64,000 nt of DNA from Bradyrhizobium manausense (GCF_018131105.1 NZ_JAFCJI010000007.1:1-64000), one strand, 5' to 3'. Counted from the stretch's first letter, positions 1 to 8,413 are shown. Translations and numbers: made by a program. The notes: generated by a model not told the origin, from the letters alone.

Positions 1-1742
1 GCGAAGTTCGCCGTGAACGTCGCCAGACCCGTCGGCGCCGTGCCGCCGGCCGTGTCGGTCCCGAGCGCGCTCTCGTCTAGGATCAACGTGTCCCGGAATA
101 CGTCTGACAGCCGCCCCGCCGTGGGGCCATCGTCCTGGATCGTGAACACACCGGTGCTCAGGTCGATCGGTGTCGACACGTGGTCGCCATCCGCATCCGT
201 GATCGTCTGCACGATTTGAAGCAGCCCAGCGCTCGTCGTCAGCGTCGCGGCGTCGTCCGAATCGCCCGTGTTCGGATGCCACAGATTGTGCAGCTGCGTG
301 AACGTCACGTCACCAGTCGTCTCGTTGATGGTGATCGTGAAGTAGGTCGTGCCGTTCGCCGTGCCGCTGATCGTGTCGCCGGACTGGTTCAGCACGATCT
401 GCAGGCCCTGGCCCGGATGGGCCGCGTCGACGTCGGTCGGATCCAGCGCGTACAGACCCGACGCGACGTTCGAGCCCGTGAGCACCAGCTTGAACACGGT
501 GCTGCCGGCGCCGTCGGCGCCGTAGATGCCGCCTGAGAAATTATCACCAAATTTCGCGGTCACCGTCGCCAGACCCGTCGGCGCCGTGCCGCCGGCCGTG
601 TCGGTCCCGAGCGCACTCTCGTCCAGGATCAGCGTGTCCGTCGCCCCCGTCACCGTGCTCGGAAGCGGGCCGTCGTCCAGAATCGTCAAATGCGGACCGA
701 CGTCAGCGCTCGCGCTTGAGCTCTGGTTGCTATTGTCGGTCACCGTCGCCGTCACAGTCACCAAGCCCGCCGCCAGCGAGATTCCCTCATTGGAATCGGA
801 TGGATTGTTCTCGTGAACGCTGCGCAGATCCGTCAGCGTAATGTTGCCGGCGCCGTCCACCGAGATCGTGAAATCCCTGAGCCCGGCGGCCGCCGCTCCG
901 GCATTCGCCCCTTCGCGGCCGACCACGACGCCGTTCTCAACGAACAGGAACACGTGATTTCCGGTCTGCGAATCGATCAGCCCGGTGTCCACGCCCGGCG
1001 CGCTGATCGACAGCGCGAAGGTCAGCGACTGCTGGCCACCCGGCACATTGAGCGTGACAGGCAGAAGCCCCGATACCGTCGTGCTCGCCAAGCTGGGTGT
1101 GGTGCCGTCAATGGCGTTCGTCGCTGATGTCAGGAAGCTCTCGTCCACCACCAGTGCCGGCAGGGCACCCAACGAGATCGTCGGCGCGGGAGAGGTTGGG
1201 GTCTGCGGCACGAAGCCGGTGGGGAAGTCGACCTGGAATGTCGGCAACTCCTCCTGCGGGGCCAGCGTATTGGTGGGCACCGGCGGCAGAGGGTCGACCG
1301 TAAACGGGCTGAAATTCGCGCCGCTCGCCTGCGCGTTGTTCTGCCCGAGCGAATCGCCGGCGGCCGGGAGAACGGCAGAGGCCGCGGATGGATCATTGAT
1401 GATCGGGAACGCGCTGGCAAACTCGGCGACGGTCAGATCGCGACCCGGCGCGACCTCGATGGTGAGATTGCTGAGTTGATCGTGGCGGGAGTCGAAGAAC
1501 GGCTCGACCGTTACGGTGGAGTGATTGTCGAAAAGGATGATCAGCTTTTCGCCGACATGGACGAGCGTAATCTTCTCATTCGAAATCGCCGAAAAGTCGA
1601 CTTGAACCTTCTGGTCGTATCCCAGGTTCAAAACGACCGCCTGATCGGCGAATGGCTTGGTCAGCTTGAAGATGCGCGGCTGAGATGCGTTGTTCGAATT
1701 TCCGGCACCAGTTGCCTGGGCAACCCGAAACTGCTCGTTCAT
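1..1742 (-). CDS. Large repeat adhesin, T1SS-143/DUF5801-type repeats (partial, 5' end only)
   Basis: An open frame runs without interruption from an ATG at 1742 to the window edge, giving 580 codons of N-terminus; the C-terminus is off the window. The start is supported by GGAGAG a few bases upstream. There is no classical signal peptide: the first ~130 residues are a compact region with alternating strands, as in the cytoplasm-to-surface adhesins exported by type I systems. Then come a Pro-rich linker and repeat units that each begin with a DESALGTD-like segment and end with DGDHV...DDGP. The unit is about 182 residues and belongs to the T1SS-143/DUF5801 repeat family of RTX adhesins. By family knowledge the product would be a secreted, calcium-stabilised adhesin with C-terminal RTX repeats and secretion signal; neither can be checked here. 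It is divergent from the small exported protein at 1980. Confidence 0.8.
   Translation of the reverse strand, partial: MNEQFRVAQATGAGNSNNASQPRIFKLTKPFADQAVVLNLGYDQKVQVDFSAISNEKITLVHVGEKLIILFDNHSTVTVEPFFDSRHDQLSNLTIEVAPGRDLTVAEFASAFPIINDPSAASAVLPAAGDSLGQNNAQASGANFSPFTVDPLPPVPTNTLAPQEELPTFQVDFPTGFVPQTPTSPAPTISLGALPALVVDESFLTSATNAIDGTTPSLASTTVSGLLPVTLNVPGGQQSLTFALSISAPGVDTGLIDSQTGNHVFLFVENGVVVGREGANAGAAAAGLRDFTISVDGAGNITLTDLRSVHENNPSDSNEGISLAAGLVTVTATVTDNSNQSSSASADVGPHLTILDDGPLPSTVTGATDTLILDESALGTDTAGGTAPTGLATVTAKFGDNFSGGIYGADGAGSTVFKLVLTGSNVASGLYALDPTDVDAAHPGQGLQIVLNQSGDTISGTANGTTYFTITINETTGDVTFTQLHNLWHPNTGDSDDAATLTTSAGLLQIVQTITDADGDHVSTPIDLSTGVFTIQDDGPTAGRLSDVFRDTLILDESALGTDTAGGTAPTGLATFTANF
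19..639 (-). repeat. Near-identical DNA repeat inside the DUF5801-type adhesin
   Basis: Positions 19-93 and 565-639 match at 72 of 75 bases. The spacing of 546 bases is exactly 182 codons, so the repeat keeps the reading frame. It encodes the start of the adhesin repeat unit (DESALGTD motif). More copies are expected beyond the left edge of the window. Confidence 0.85.
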
Positions 1743-1808
1743 GAAATCTCTCCGCGAAAAGGACGTGAAGTGAAAATTACGGGTAAATTTACGTCGAAGT
1801 GTATCTTT

Positions 1809-1837
1809 AAGCTATTGTTAACCCCCCGAAGGGTCAA
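1809..1837 (-). promoter_or_regulatory. Possible sigma-70 promoter of the repeat adhesin
   Basis: On the minus strand TTGACC (1837-1832) is followed after 17 bases by TAGCTT (1814-1809), in a stretch much richer in A and T than its surroundings. The -35 box is good and the -10 box weak. It would give a leader of about 60 bases before the ATG at 1742. This is a pattern match only. Confidence 0.35.
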
Positions 1838-1979
1838 GAAAACTATTTGGTTAATCAATACTTTCGATCAGGATGTGGTAAAGGGCCGCGCGACAGCGAC
1901 ATGTCGCAAAACGGGGCGAAAACCGCCTGCCATTTTCGCGCATGTCGCTCCAGGCCTAGAGCGGCAGCTGGAGCTAAAG

Positions 1980-2408
1980 ATGAGGAATTTACTGGTAACG
2001 GCCGTGCTGGCGGGATTTTTCGGGTTGCAAAGCGCCGCGGCTCAAAACTCGACGGTGCCGGATCCACAGACGGTCGAACGCACGGTCAAGGCGCTTCCAA
2101 ACAAGGATACGCAAATCGGGCTTTACATTAACGTCAGACCCGATTGCACGTCCGGGCCCCTGCCAACCATCCGATTGGCAACCTCCCCGACGTCGGGAAA
2201 GGTCGTCGTAAAGTCCGGTAAGGTGAAGGCGACCAACTACAAGGCCTGCCTGGCCCTGGAAGTGCCCGCTTACATTGCCTTTTACAAGTCCCCCCCGGAT
2301 TTTACGGGGGACGATCAACTGACCATTGAGGTCAAGTATGCCGGTGGACGGACCGAGATCCAAAAGATCACGGTCAGTGTCGTGGGCCCCGGCGGTCAGA
2401 AAATCTAG
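1980..2408 (+). CDS. Small exported protein of unknown function
   Basis: 142 residues. The start at 1980 was chosen because it follows a GGAG and gives a typical Sec signal peptide (MRNLLVTAVLAGFFGLQSAAAQ, cut about residue 21); the frame is open much further upstream, but that part is the antisense of the adhesin gene and its promoter region. The mature part contains two cysteines (in RPDCTS and YKACLA) that could form a disulfide, and a C-terminal half rich in alternating Val/Ile/Lys, as in a beta-sandwich; the phrase FTGDDQLTIEV resembles strands of bacterial Ig- or cadherin-like folds. It is probably periplasmic. The family was not recognised. It is divergent from the adhesin at 1742 and convergent with the gene at 2472. 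Confidence 0.7.
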   Translation: MRNLLVTAVLAGFFGLQSAAAQNSTVPDPQTVERTVKALPNKDTQIGLYINVRPDCTSGPLPTIRLATSPTSGKVVVKSGKVKATNYKACLALEVPAYIAFYKSPPDFTGDDQLTIEVKYAGGRTEIQKITVSVVGPGGQKI

Positions 2409-2418
2409 CGGCGGATCA

Positions 2419-2467
2419 AAGCCCGGGATCGGCGGCCATATGGCCAAAGCTCCGTCGATCGGGGCTT
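2419..2467. terminator. Hairpin between convergent genes, likely bidirectional terminator
   Basis: AAGCCC (2419-2424) pairs with GGGCTT (2462-2467), GATCG (2427-2431) with CGATC (2456-2460), and the centre holds the perfect palindrome GGCCATATGGCC (2434-2445). It lies between the stop at 2408 and the stop of the minus-strand gene at 2472. There is no long T run, so termination efficiency is uncertain. Confidence 0.45.
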
Positions 2468-2471
2468 AAGT

Positions 2472-2846
2472 TTACTCCACCCGCGTGACCTCGCATTCGC
2501 TGCGAGAGTTAGGTCCAACCACGCCGATATTGACGTTCTTGAACTGGTAGCTCGCATGCGCGGGAACAGGCTGGTTAGCCCACACCAAAACTGTGGTGGC
2601 GCGCTCTCGATCCCCATCCATCCAGCAAGTCAGCTCGACGCTGTCGATCTTGTTGTCGGTGCCGTTGGAAAGCACAAAACTGGCAATTCCGTAATTGTCG
2701 GCGCGCCGCGTCGTCTGAAATGAATCGATCTTGACGAGTTCGCTCAGGCCGGAATGCGCTACGGGCGGTTGCGTGCCTTGCGCTGCCACGACGCCACCCA
2801 GGGCGCACAGCCCCACAAAGCAGACGATCTCGGCCAACGACCTCAT
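2472..2846 (-). CDS. Small exported protein of unknown function
   Basis: 124 residues from the ATG at 2846, which is the start that gives a signal peptide (MRSLAEIVCFVGLCALGGVVAAQ) with a GAGG about nine bases upstream; the frame is open further but without a leader. The mature protein has a cysteine pair (in ELTCWMDG and SRSECEVTR) and a C-terminal pattern of alternating hydrophobics ending ...NVNIGVVGPNSRSECEVTRVE. It looks like a small disulfide-bonded beta protein of the periplasm. No family was recognised. It follows the DUF3617-like gene at 2957 by 110 bases on the same strand and may be cotranscribed with it. Confidence 0.65.
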   Translation of the reverse strand: MRSLAEIVCFVGLCALGGVVAAQGTQPPVAHSGLSELVKIDSFQTTRRADNYGIASFVLSNGTDNKIDSVELTCWMDGDRERATTVLVWANQPVPAHASYQFKNVNIGVVGPNSRSECEVTRVE

Positions 2847-2956
2847 CACGCGCCTCGTCCCCACACGCGGCGATCTTTCCGCGCTTTCGGGATCAGCGCA
2901 AGTGGCCGTCGCCATTGCGGCGCGACAACTCGCGCCTGCCTCACGAAGCAGCGACG

Positions 2957-3466
2957 TCAGTGAGAGATCGTCTTCACCAGCGAAGACTGCGCCGGGTCTG
3001 CACCGCAATCGCCGATCCGATGCGCCACGACCAGTTCGACCCTCGGCACCTGCCCTTCGCTAAGCTCATTCTGCTCAGTATAGGACTCATCACTGTGAAC
3101 CGTGATCACCGTGCTGACGGGCCCCATGAAATCGCAACGGTTGGCGAAAGTGTATTGATTGTTCTTCTTTTCGGGCCTTGCAGAGACGCAGCTGCCAACC
3201 GAGGGCGACGAGAACGTCGCCTTCATCGAAACGGTCGGATCGACGCAGGCCGTCACCTCCCGCTCGAGCAAACGCTGCTTCGACTTGCGATGCGCGACCA
3301 TATCGAGCGTACGAACGAAGTGCCACAGACCCTTGCGGAAGGTCGGCCCCGCAAATTCATCTGCCTTGGCTACAGTCGCGATCGGGGCCATCAGAAGCGC
3401 CACAGCGGCACAACGAATGATGGAAGATGCAAGAATTGAACGGCGGTCTGTGCTCATTGTCTCCAT
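2957..3466 (-). CDS. DUF3617-like periplasmic protein
   Basis: 169 residues from 3466, or 166 from a second ATG at 3457 that has GGAG directly upstream; the sequence does not decide between them. A signal peptide (hydrophobic stretch about 16-33, ending ...ATVAKADE) is followed by FRKGLWHF, then a C-D-P segment, a cluster of further cysteines (SVGSCVSA, NRCDFMG) and a C-terminal IGDCGAD. The GLW segment near the mature N-terminus, a few conserved cysteines and the length fit the DUF3617 family of periplasmic proteins, whose function is not known. The assignment rests on pattern resemblance, so it is moderate. Confidence 0.6.
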   Translation of the reverse strand: METMSTDRRSILASSIIRCAAVALLMAPIATVAKADEFAGPTFRKGLWHFVRTLDMVAHRKSKQRLLEREVTACVDPTVSMKATFSSPSVGSCVSARPEKKNNQYTFANRCDFMGPVSTVITVHSDESYTEQNELSEGQVPRVELVVAHRIGDCGADPAQSSLVKTISH

Positions 3467-4177
3467 ACCTGCTCGCTTGCTCCCCGGCGGGATAGCCGCA
3501 CAGTCAAATCATTGCCGCAGGTTCACGCACCGCCGTAAAGCAAACATTAACAATACGGCAGCCCCGTTAAATTACGGCAAACTCGCATGCCCTGATCGGC
3601 TGCGCCTCGAATCGTGCGTGACCACCCCTGCTCCCCGCGCGACTTCTTGTCACGGGCGTGGACGGCCGGTCAACCACGCGCCATTACGGAGAGGTCACCA
3701 AAGGCATTAAAGGCAATTTATGGAGCATTAATTCTGGCAACCGCGGCATTTCAGTAACAGTTGCTGCTCCCTATCGCGGATAGCATTCGAGCGCGCAAAC
3801 GGGTCCTGCGAGGCACGGCCGTGGCCAAATTCTGTTTATCCCGGAGCTGGCGCAAGGGCGTTCGTGTACTCTGAAGGCGCGCGTCGGGCGGTTTCCCGGT
3901 CTCGTGGGCCCACCGGAAGCCTCGGTTTTGCGCGATCAAGACGGGATAAATGCAAAGCTCCGACGTCTTGTTCAGTCTGACACACCCGCACTCGCGAACA
4001 GCAATCCCGCGGTCAGATTCCGGAAAGCCGACAATGCTCGATGCTCGGCCCCTCGCGAGTCGTCGCGAACGCCAGAATGCACCCGGTTCAGCGCGCTGTA
4101 AAACGAGACGCCGCTGATTGACCTTTGACGCTATTTTTGCTCTTTTAGTTGAATATTTCTCGCTTTTGGGGGCTGCG
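3467..4177. other. Intergenic stretch without a supported gene
   Basis: About 710 bases between two divergent small genes. The open frames here are short or antisense to the gene at 4178 and show no credible start site or protein-like composition. The part at 3520-3590 and 3690-3760 is richer in A and T and holds repeated GTTAA/TTAC-type words (for example CCGTTAAATTACGG at about 3562), which could be regulatory. No promoter was identified with confidence. Confidence 0.5.
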
Positions 4178-4546
4178 ATGCTGAGCCGATTCAATGGGTT
4201 TCTAGGGGGAGCGATCTTTTTGAGTCTGGCGGTCGGTACGAGCGCAGCCGGCGCGGCCGATTTGGGCTTGGTGACGTCGGCCCCCGTCGGAAGCTGCAGC
4301 GAACTGGTGTTTGTCTGCGAAAATGGCCGGCAGTACCCGCTTTGCCCGATTGCGGTCTCGGTTGCCGGCGAGGTCGTTACGGCGACTCTGCACACCGGCG
4401 GACATGGCGGTGCGCATGTCCGGATGATTCCAATGGGCGTCGGCTACCGTTACGCCGGACGGGGTGTCTGGCTCGACGGTTTCCGCGAAAATGCTCTGCT
4501 AAACTTCGGTAAGCACACCCAGATCGCCTGCACCCTCGCCCACTGA
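4178..4546 (+). CDS. Small exported protein of unknown function
   Basis: 122 residues from the ATG at 4178, preceded by GGGGG at a suitable distance; the frame is open 60 bases further upstream, but the later start gives a proper signal peptide (MLSRFNGFLGGAIFLSLAVGTSAAGA, cut near residue 26). The mature protein contains three cysteines in a row of short segments (SCSELVFVCENGRQYPLCP) and a late one (QIACTLAH), suggesting disulfides. The segment VRMIPMGVGYRYAGRGVWLDGFRENALLNFG looks like a small beta barrel or meander. No family was recognised. The stop codon lies inside a hairpin shared with the convergent gene at 4571. Confidence 0.65.
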   Translation: MLSRFNGFLGGAIFLSLAVGTSAAGAADLGLVTSAPVGSCSELVFVCENGRQYPLCPIAVSVAGEVVTATLHTGGHGGAHVRMIPMGVGYRYAGRGVWLDGFRENALLNFGKHTQIACTLAH

Positions 4547-4554
4547 GGCGAGGG
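4533..4554. terminator. Hairpin overlapping a stop codon, possible bidirectional terminator
   Basis: CCCTCGCC (4533-4540) pairs perfectly with GGCGAGGG (4547-4554) around a six-base loop that contains the stop codon of the plus-strand gene. The convergent gene ends at 4571. No T run follows on either side. Confidence 0.4.
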
Positions 4555-4570
4555 CTCTACAGCGCGTAGG

Positions 4571-4825
4571 TTATCCCTTGGTGCGCAGCACGACGCCCTG
4601 CGACCTCGGGTACATATACGCCTTGGGCTGGACGTAGACCGGGCAGTAATTATTCCATTGATACTGCTGCCAATTCCACTTCCAGCAACCAGCTTCAACT
4701 TGCGGTTCGGAGCCGAAATCGAGACGATACGGCTCGTCTCCGAAGGGATAAGGGCCGCAATGCGCGGCACTTGAAACGAACATCACGGTCAGGGAAGTGG
4801 CGGCTGCGGCCAGCAATTTTGGCAT
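4571..4825 (-). CDS. Small exported aromatic-rich protein of unknown function
   Basis: 84 residues from an ATG at 4825 with GAGGG at the right distance upstream. A signal peptide covers about residues 1-22 (MPKLLAAAATSLTVMFVSSAAH). The mature part is short and rich in Trp, Tyr, Gln and Asn (AGCWKWNWQQYQWNNYCPVY), with three cysteines, then a basic C-terminus (RSQGVVLRTKG). Small secreted proteins of this composition are common in Bradyrhizobium-type genomes and have no known function. The open frame continues upstream to 5242, but that part is antisense to the gene at 4962. Confidence 0.6.
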   Translation of the reverse strand: MPKLLAAAATSLTVMFVSSAAHCGPYPFGDEPYRLDFGSEPQVEAGCWKWNWQQYQWNNYCPVYVQPKAYMYPRSQGVVLRTKG

Positions 4826-4961
4826 GTTGCCCTCGATCTTCACGAGCGAATGCGCGACAGTGCCAAAGCGGGCGTTTTCAATCAAGGCCCTCGTAGGCGA
4901 ATAGTCGAGCGCCGGCCGGTCGTTTGCCCGTTGCGTCTCGTTTGATGTCCTGCTGATCATC

Positions 4962-6128
4962 GTGGTCGCCGTGCAAGCCAATCTCGCCATTCTTGTTGCA
5001 CTTGCCAATCGTCCGAACGGGCGGATTGCGTTTGCCGAGTTCGACCAGCAACTCCAAACGAACGAGGGGAACGGAAAACTCCAGGAGCCGATCGAACAGC
5101 AGGTCTCAGCCGGAATCGAGCTTATCGAGGCCGGCCTTGCCGTCGTGGATGGCGATAGCCTGGAAATTACCGAGGCCGGCCGCTCAGTCATTGAGGGCCT
5201 CTCCCATCGCTCGTTAGCCCAGGCAAATTCGCTGGAGATCATCGATCACCTGGTCGGCGCCGAGGTGCGATCGAGGATATTCAACCTCGAACTCCGCCAA
5301 GAGATCGAAACCGACGCCCCCCAAGCCTCGGACGCTCCCGCAACGGACGGGGTGGACGATGCATCTCGACCTTCGACCGAACCGAGCCCCGCGAATCCGG
5401 ATGCGGCTGCGGCTGCGGCTGCTGCGCCGCGACCGGTGACGCCGCCACCCAAAAGGGCTCCGCCATCGACGATGGTCGCGCAGGCCATCACACGCGAGCC
5501 AGAACGAGCGCGAAACAGGGGCGACTCGCGAGCCCGGACGATCGGCGCATTTGTGCGGCAGTTCCATCGCCTGGGCGCGCTGTGGCGGCGGCACCTTGAG
5601 GACGATCTGCCGAAAACGCGGACGATCAACCGGGGAGCCAATTTCAACGGAATCGTAATCGCGCTCGTCAGCTTGCTGGTCGTTATCATCTGCGCCGGTG
5701 CTGCGATTGCCTTAAGACAGATCCGGTCTCTGGAAACGGAGATCTCCTCTCTACAGCGCGAACTATCGCCGCTGAAAGATAAGCTTTCACGTTTTGATCA
5801 GGCGGAGAAAACCAGGCAGGCCGAAGAAAAGGCGCGAGAAGAACGGAGCAAACGGGCAGCCGACAATCCTCCACCGCAAGCGCCGCTCTCGCTGTCGCGC
5901 GAGGAAATCCAACTCATTCGCGAGTATATCAAACCCGCGCCAGGCATCTCCTCCTCGTCCGCGCCGGCGGTTGGCGATCCGATCGTCGGAGCGACAATAC
6001 CCTTCCCTTCCCCGGTTACGGACAAGGTGCCCAAACTACTTGGCGCGAAATTCGCGATCCGCAATGGGGCCATCCTGATCGTCAGAAGGGACAGCCGTCA
6101 GGTCGACGCTGTCCTTGGGCCGAACTGA
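4962..6128 (+). CDS. Membrane protein with winged-helix-like N-terminus and coiled coil
   Basis: 388 residues from a GTG at 4962; an in-frame stop just upstream (4902) excludes a much longer protein, and no strong ribosome site is visible. Residues 1-85 look like a small helical fold with a winged-helix feel (LVALANRPNGRIAFAEF ... GLAVVDGDSLEITEAG), as in the Mrr/PadR style of DNA- or protein-binding domains. Residues 115-175 are a low-complexity Ala/Pro linker with an eight-Ala run. A single transmembrane segment follows at about 230-250 (IVIALVSLLVVIICAGAAIAL), then a coiled coil at about 252-300, then a Pro-rich C-terminal domain. The order suggests a cytoplasmic N-terminus and a periplasmic C-terminus. 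It is not a recognised family and a regulatory role is speculation. Confidence 0.65.
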   Translation: MVAVQANLAILVALANRPNGRIAFAEFDQQLQTNEGNGKLQEPIEQQVSAGIELIEAGLAVVDGDSLEITEAGRSVIEGLSHRSLAQANSLEIIDHLVGAEVRSRIFNLELRQEIETDAPQASDAPATDGVDDASRPSTEPSPANPDAAAAAAAAPRPVTPPPKRAPPSTMVAQAITREPERARNRGDSRARTIGAFVRQFHRLGALWRRHLEDDLPKTRTINRGANFNGIVIALVSLLVVIICAGAAIALRQIRSLETEISSLQRELSPLKDKLSRFDQAEKTRQAEEKAREERSKRAADNPPPQAPLSLSREEIQLIREYIKPAPGISSSSAPAVGDPIVGATIPFPSPVTDKVPKLLGAKFAIRNGAILIVRRDSRQVDAVLGPN

Positions 6129-6185
6129 CTGAACCGCGGCCGGCAGACGCAATTTCTTCCAGCGGGCGCCCCCTCCGTCGACCCG

Positions 6186-6437
6186 TCAAAGTGCGAGCGA
6201 GTAAGGAAATTGTCTCGTGAGATCGAGATTGAGATAACCGCTGGCGTCGATCCATTGATGTGGACAATAAGCGAGTGTGCTCGGATCGATAAGCAAACCG
6301 TCTCGAACAATAGCTTCGCGGGTCCCTATTCGGCCCGTTGCGATCCTTTCGCCCTCGCGGGGATCGAAACGTAACGCATCAAATACAGCGGTGTCGTTTG
6401 TCACTCTGGACCCCAAAGGTGCTGAAATTGACGTCAT
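6186..6437 (-). CDS. Hypothetical small protein
   Basis: 83 residues from an ATG at 6437; a TTG at 6467 would add ten residues. Neither start has an evident ribosome site. The protein has no signal peptide and no membrane segment. It reads as a normal soluble sequence (FDPREGERIATGRIGTREA, then CPHQWIDASGYLNLDL). Third codon positions are less G/C-rich than in neighbouring genes, which could mean foreign origin, weak expression or a non-gene. It is convergent with the gene ending at 6128. No family was recognised. Confidence 0.45.
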   Translation of the reverse strand: MTSISAPLGSRVTNDTAVFDALRFDPREGERIATGRIGTREAIVRDGLLIDPSTLAYCPHQWIDASGYLNLDLTRQFPYSLAL

Positions 6438-6782
6438 TAAAGTGTCAAAGACTATCGATCCGATCAATCAAGGCAAGCGTTATCGTTTTTGCATCTGCTA
6501 ACGCGCCAGGAAGGCTCAGGCCGCAGTGTTCGACCACAAACGTCACAAGCTGAAATCCAGACTATGAACGAACGTCACTAAACTCGGCACGCGGGCTGAC
6601 AACGCGCTGTCAAAGACCGGCGGCCACCTTCAGCGGCACCAATTCACCAAAATCGAGCTCTTTCGCTTTCCAAGATTTTGACGTGACAGGCGCCCCTATC
6701 CGCTACCGCCAACACGGAAGAGCGGCTAGATTTATCGCTGCCCACTCCTGTTTCCAACGGCTAATCTGAGAGGAGAATTGCG
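6438..6782. other. Intergenic stretch without a supported gene
   Basis: About 345 bases of lower G+C between divergent genes. It should contain the promoter of the exported protein at 6783, but no convincing -35/-10 pair was identified. The last bases hold the ribosome site AGGAGA of that gene. Confidence 0.5.
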
Positions 6783-7142
6783 ATGCAAGGTCCTTCACGC
6801 ACACTGGCGACGGCCGCGCTTCTTGGCCTCTGCGCCCTCGCCACATCCGGATCTGCCCTCGCGGGCGGAGGTCGGAACGGAACGGGCGGGCTCCCGACCG
6901 TCGACACCGTGTGGGGCTTCGGATACGGCCCCGGCGCATCGACCTATTGGCCATCTGCTTCCGTTGCAGAAGACAGCGGCACCTTTCGCTACGAATATCC
7001 CGTTCCCGCCGGCCATGACGTGCGAGCGATCGCCGTCGATCTCTCCAGTTCAGGCTTTCGGCATCGGCGGGTCGCCGGACCGGGAATTATCTATTATCAC
7101 GGCGAGCTTCCGCGGCCATATCGCACGAATCAATACTGGTGA
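6783..7142 (+). CDS. Small exported Gly/Tyr-rich protein
   Basis: 119 residues with a strong ribosome site (AGGAGA) before the ATG. Residues 1-28 form a signal peptide (hydrophobic core ATAALLGLCALATSG, cut after ALA). The mature part is rich in Gly, Tyr and Ser (VWGFGYGPGASTYW, YEYPVPAGHDVRAI) and has no cysteine. The C-terminal segment GPGIIYYHGELPRPYRTNQYW suggests a small beta protein of the cell surface or periplasm. No family was recognised. Confidence 0.7.
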   Translation: MQGPSRTLATAALLGLCALATSGSALAGGGRNGTGGLPTVDTVWGFGYGPGASTYWPSASVAEDSGTFRYEYPVPAGHDVRAIAVDLSSSGFRHRRVAGPGIIYYHGELPRPYRTNQYW

Positions 7143-7305
7143 TTGGCGAACGACCCGCGCCGCATCGGCGCCAGCGGCATCGCGATGGATCCGGCGGCAT
7201 CTTCCGTCAGCCGCCGTCTCCAAGTGGCCGCAAATAGTTGCAGAGGGAAACAGTGGCGAACGCGCAAGCGCGACAACCTGTAGGGGCCTCGCTCATCCCT
7301 CCGTC

Positions 7306-7599
7306 TCAATCGCCGGAACGATCGAGGGGCCTTTTCGATTTGGGTCTGCGCTTGCTGATCATTCCTCTGATCGCATCGTAGGCTTCGATGAATGGGGGTG
7401 TCAGCGAGAAGAAGACGTCGAGTGCAATTGCGATGATGGCTTGTCGTAGCGAGAGGCTCTGGGCATGCGCTTCCGTCGATCCATTGGTCACCCCCGCGGC
7501 CACACCGGGACGGCGCAGCTTACGCGGCGGGATCATCACGACGACGAAGAGAACATTGATCAGCAGCCAAATACCAAGAATGATTAGCAACGTTCTCAT
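7306..7599 (-). CDS. Small membrane protein of unknown function
   Basis: 97 residues. Residues 3-22 form a strong transmembrane segment or uncleaved signal anchor (LLIILGIWLLINVLFVVVMI), followed by a basic stretch (PPRKLRR) that would keep the following part in the cytoplasm. A second, weaker hydrophobic segment lies at about 52-68 (AIIAIALDVFFSLTPPF). The C-terminus is strongly basic (KRRPKSKRPLDRSGD). The ribosome site is weak. No family was recognised. Confidence 0.6.
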   Translation of the reverse strand: MRTLLIILGIWLLINVLFVVVMIPPRKLRRPGVAAGVTNGSTEAHAQSLSLRQAIIAIALDVFFSLTPPFIEAYDAIRGMISKRRPKSKRPLDRSGD

Positions 7600-7863
7600 T
7601 CAGGAAATCCCGAAAGGCGAGCCTTCAAAACATAAATTCCATCGTCCGCAGGATAAATATGCCCGGGTTCACGTCACATTTGTCCAGACTGGCCCTTGAT
7701 GCAAGTAAATCTTGGCCGGCAAAAATTAAATGCCCCGCCTGAACCAGCGATCGGCACAGGAGGCGGACTACCGGGCCAACAAGGCCGGCAATTGTCGGTT
7801 TAGGCAGCGTTCTAAATTGGGCCGCGGTGAGTCATGCCCCGGCGGGCCCGCGATCGCGCGACC

Positions 7864-8106
7864 CTAATCCAGGAATTCGACGCCGATGCGATTTTCGCTC
7901 GACCAGACGACACGACAATCTCTGATGATACGATCCTTCTCCAGCATCAGCCTGAAACGAGGCCTGACGAAAGTTCGATCTGGAACTTCAATCGCGGCGC
8001 CCTGATTTGACAAGCTGACCACGCGGCATCGCATGCTGGATCCGTCGCCCGCGATGTAGGCAACCTCGTCGACGGTCGCGCGCTGATGTTTACGACGCTC
8101 CTCCAC
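7864..8106 (-). CDS. PilZ-domain protein (single domain)
   Basis: 80 residues, essentially one PilZ domain. It starts with the ERRKHQR motif, the usual RxxxR arm of c-di-GMP binding, then V-S-L-S-N-Q-G-A-A-I-E-V, which corresponds to the (D/N)xSxxG motif with Leu-Ser-Asn in place of the usual Asp, and ends CRVVWSSENRIGVEFLD as is typical of the family's last strands. Such proteins act as c-di-GMP receptors in the cytoplasm; binding is likely but not shown. It lies seven bases downstream of a second PilZ gene (8114) on the same strand, so the two probably form one transcript. Confidence 0.8.
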   Translation of the reverse strand: MEERRKHQRATVDEVAYIAGDGSSMRCRVVSLSNQGAAIEVPDRTFVRPRFRLMLEKDRIIRDCRVVWSSENRIGVEFLD

Positions 8107-8113
8107 GGACGAT

Positions 8114-8413
8114 TCACACCCTGCTCAAGTTCTTGCCGTTGAGGAAGTGCACGCCAATATGCGCACCATTGATCCACGCCAATTCGCAGCGACGGAAGGC
8201 CGCTCCGGTTGTCGAAAGGAGCAGGAAGAACTCCTTCAGCGCAAGACCTTCGATCGAGCCGTCAACCTTGAGCTTCGCTCCCGCTTCGGCCACATCGGTC
8301 ATCTGACATTGACGGCTCCATGTCCCGTCGATAGCCACCATGTGCACGTCGATGCCGCGCGAGAACTCGACGCGTGCCGTTTCACGGTTTTCGGGGGGTA
8401 GAAAGCCAGACAT
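8114..8413 (-). CDS. PilZ-domain-like protein
   Basis: 99 residues. The layout is that of PilZ: an N-terminal RETARVEF segment, then C-Q-M-T-D-V-A-E-A-G-A-K-L, matching the DxSxxG motif with Ala for Ser, then LKEFFLLLSTTGAAFRRCELAW and IGVHFL at the end. The basic arm is RETAR rather than a clear RxxxR, so c-di-GMP binding is less certain than for the neighbour at 7864. This gene is first in a two-gene unit. The start ATG at 8413 has only a weak ribosome site. Confidence 0.7.
   Translation of the reverse strand: MSGFLPPENRETARVEFSRGIDVHMVAIDGTWSRQCQMTDVAEAGAKLKVDGSIEGLALKEFFLLLSTTGAAFRRCELAWINGAHIGVHFLNGKNLSRV

Noticed and set aside
3751..4395. Minus-strand open frame of 214 codons
   Set aside because: Mostly antisense to the exported protein at 4178, with a Ser/Arg-rich composition and no leader.
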